The notes under the pieces are model-generated. The model was not told the DNA's origin, did not search any database, and saw only the letters and a program-made list of their open reading frames with translations. A stretch of 5,570 nt of DNA from Chloroflexota bacterium (GTDB lineage Bacteria > Chloroflexota > Limnocylindria > Limnocylindrales > CSP1-4), in the NCBI GenBank assembly GCA_021789355.1, contig JAJYJR010000165.1:4660-10229 (forward strand). The letters are read 5' to 3'. The translations under genes and the position numbers were made by a program. Positions 5,101 through 5,570 of the stretch are shown here, in pieces (positions within the stretch are counted from its first letter, which is position 1; each line of letters begins with the position of its first letter).

Positions 5101-5421
5101 ATGCGCGAATTGGTCCTCGCCCTGGAACTGCTGCATTCGGCCCGCAACCCGGCCGAGTTCGCGGTCGTGGAAGACGGGCTGCGCGGGCTGCCATGGGTGG
5201 AGATGGGAGAGGCATGCTGGCAGCGTGCGCGGGAGGTGTACTGCGCGCTCGGCAGCCGCCCGGGGATGATGCAGCGCAACGTGAAGCATGCGGACCTGCT
5301 GATCGCGGCCGCCGCCGAACGTGCCGGGATCACGCTGGTGCACTACGACGCCGACTACGAGGCGATCGCGGAGATCACGGGTCAGCCGGTGCGCTGGGCA
5401 GCTCCCCGTGGATCGCTCTGA
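5101..5421 (+). pseudogene. N-terminally truncated VapC/PIN-domain toxin
   Basis: From the ATG at 5101 the product is 106 residues and matches the C-terminal three-quarters of VapC-type PIN ribonucleases (normally ~130-140). Visible parts are ALELLHSARNPAEF (7-20, with Glu9 at the second acidic position), VKHADLLIAAAAERAG (61-76, with Asp65 at the third), HYDADY (81-86, with acidic Asp83/85) and the typical ending ITGQPVRW. The N-terminal strand with the first catalytic Asp (LVDxSA type) is missing. The sequence upstream, which carries the rmlA promoter, does not encode it in any plus frame. The frame continues up to a GTG at 5011 but without PIN-like sequence. There is no upstream VapB antitoxin gene. 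Most likely an inactive remnant; a shortened protein with another role is possible but unsupported. Confidence 0.75.
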
Positions 5422-5486
5422 GGACTGACGGTCGGCGAGGCGTCGACCATGCTCGGCGGGAGCATGCCGTTGTAGAGCGGCTTCAT
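5382..5486 (-). pseudogene. Remnant of a DUF5615-like PIN toxin
   Basis: A 34-residue frame begins MKPLYNGMLPPSMVDA, which resembles the start of DUF5615 (PIN-like) toxins of the form MKxLxDxxLPPxLV. After residue 16 (about plus 5439) the similarity stops, and the frame runs antisense into the end of the vapC remnant to a TGA at 5384-5382. The conserved early Asp expected at residue 6 is Asn here. Its ATG overlaps the stop of the DUF433 gene (ATGA at 5486-5483), the usual arrangement of a DUF433-DUF5615 antitoxin-toxin pair, and this supports the assignment. Truncation plus loss of the acidic residue means it should be non-functional. The match is short and recognised by eye only. Confidence 0.5.
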
Positions 5487-5570
5487 GCCGTGGCGTGCTT
5501 GGGGAGCGCCTCTGCTGCGTACGCCTGGGCGGCCAGGATGTCCTCCCGCTCGAGGTAGGGGTACTCGGCG
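5483..5570 (-). CDS. C-terminal end of a DUF433 antitoxin-like protein (partial)
   Basis: The last 28 residues of a gene that enters from the right edge: AEYPYLEREDILAAQAYAAE followed by ALPKHATA and TGA. The pattern EYPxLxxEDIxAAxAYAAE is the hallmark C-terminal helix of DUF433 proteins. These are small winged-helix proteins (~75-100 residues) that act as antitoxins to DUF5615 PIN-like toxins. The N-terminal DNA-binding part is outside the window, so it cannot be judged whether the gene is intact. The stop overlaps the start of the broken DUF5615 toxin; if still expressed, this would be an orphan antitoxin. Confidence 0.7.
   Translation of the reverse strand, partial: AEYPYLEREDILAAQAYAAEALPKHATA

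Noticed and set aside
5057..5103. A 14-codon frame (starting MAHATC) ending in TGATG at the vapC remnant start, possibly a leader peptide or VapC N-terminus in another frame
   Set aside because: GGAGG sits one base from its ATG, too close to initiate. The peptide does not align to a VapC N-terminus beyond a chance ATC match.
4214..5333. The rmlB frame remains open through rmlA, suggesting a 790-residue fusion
   Set aside because: The extra part is the wrong frame of rmlA (Arg-rich, no domains), while rmlA itself is complete in its own frame. It is a GC-driven open frame, not a fusion protein.

Overview
The window is very GC-rich DNA (roughly 70% by eye) from a bacterium. It carries strong G/C bias at third codon positions, GTG starts, ATGA stop/start overlaps and one apparently leaderless extended -10 promoter. 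The short form of RmlA, the divergent RmlC and the Phd/toxin subfamily fit a high-GC actinobacterium or a high-GC member of Chloroflexota. The sequence alone does not decide between these.

Layout from left to right. (1) At 1-28 (minus) there is the first codons of a gene that leaves the left edge, with a good Shine-Dalgarno. (2) 68-362 holds no recognisable gene. (3) 363-1253 (plus) is an intact-looking type II toxin-antitoxin (TA) module. It has a sigma70-type promoter with a repeat over the -10, a Phd/YefM-family antitoxin with a long C-terminal domain, and a RelE-like toxin that overlaps the antitoxin stop. (4) 1326-5008 (minus) is a complete dTDP-L-rhamnose operon transcribed right to left in the order rmlA, rmlB, rmlD, rmlC. 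rmlA/rmlB (with the start chosen here) and rmlD/rmlC overlap by ATGA, and rmlB/rmlD are 64 bp apart. An extended -10 element directly in front of rmlA is the likely promoter. (5) 5101-5421 (plus) is a VapC/PIN toxin remnant that lacks its N-terminus and first catalytic Asp and has no visible antitoxin. (6) 5382-5570 (minus) is the end of a DUF433 antitoxin followed by the first ~16 codons of a DUF5615-like PIN toxin, which then degenerates.

How the genes work together: RmlA makes dTDP-glucose from glucose-1-phosphate and dTTP. RmlB dehydrates it to the 4-keto-6-deoxy sugar, RmlC epimerises C3/C5, and RmlD reduces C4 to give dTDP-L-rhamnose for cell-surface glycans. The operon is bracketed by TA genes: a complete module that converges on its 3' end, and two broken modules at its 5' end. 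This looks like an accessory or recombination-prone site. I see no integrase, transposase, CRISPR array, tRNA or clear inverted terminal repeats. I do not see a wholly new system; the most interesting points are the TA wreckage beside the rmlA promoter, an in-frame ~41-residue insertion in RmlD, and the non-canonical RmlC.
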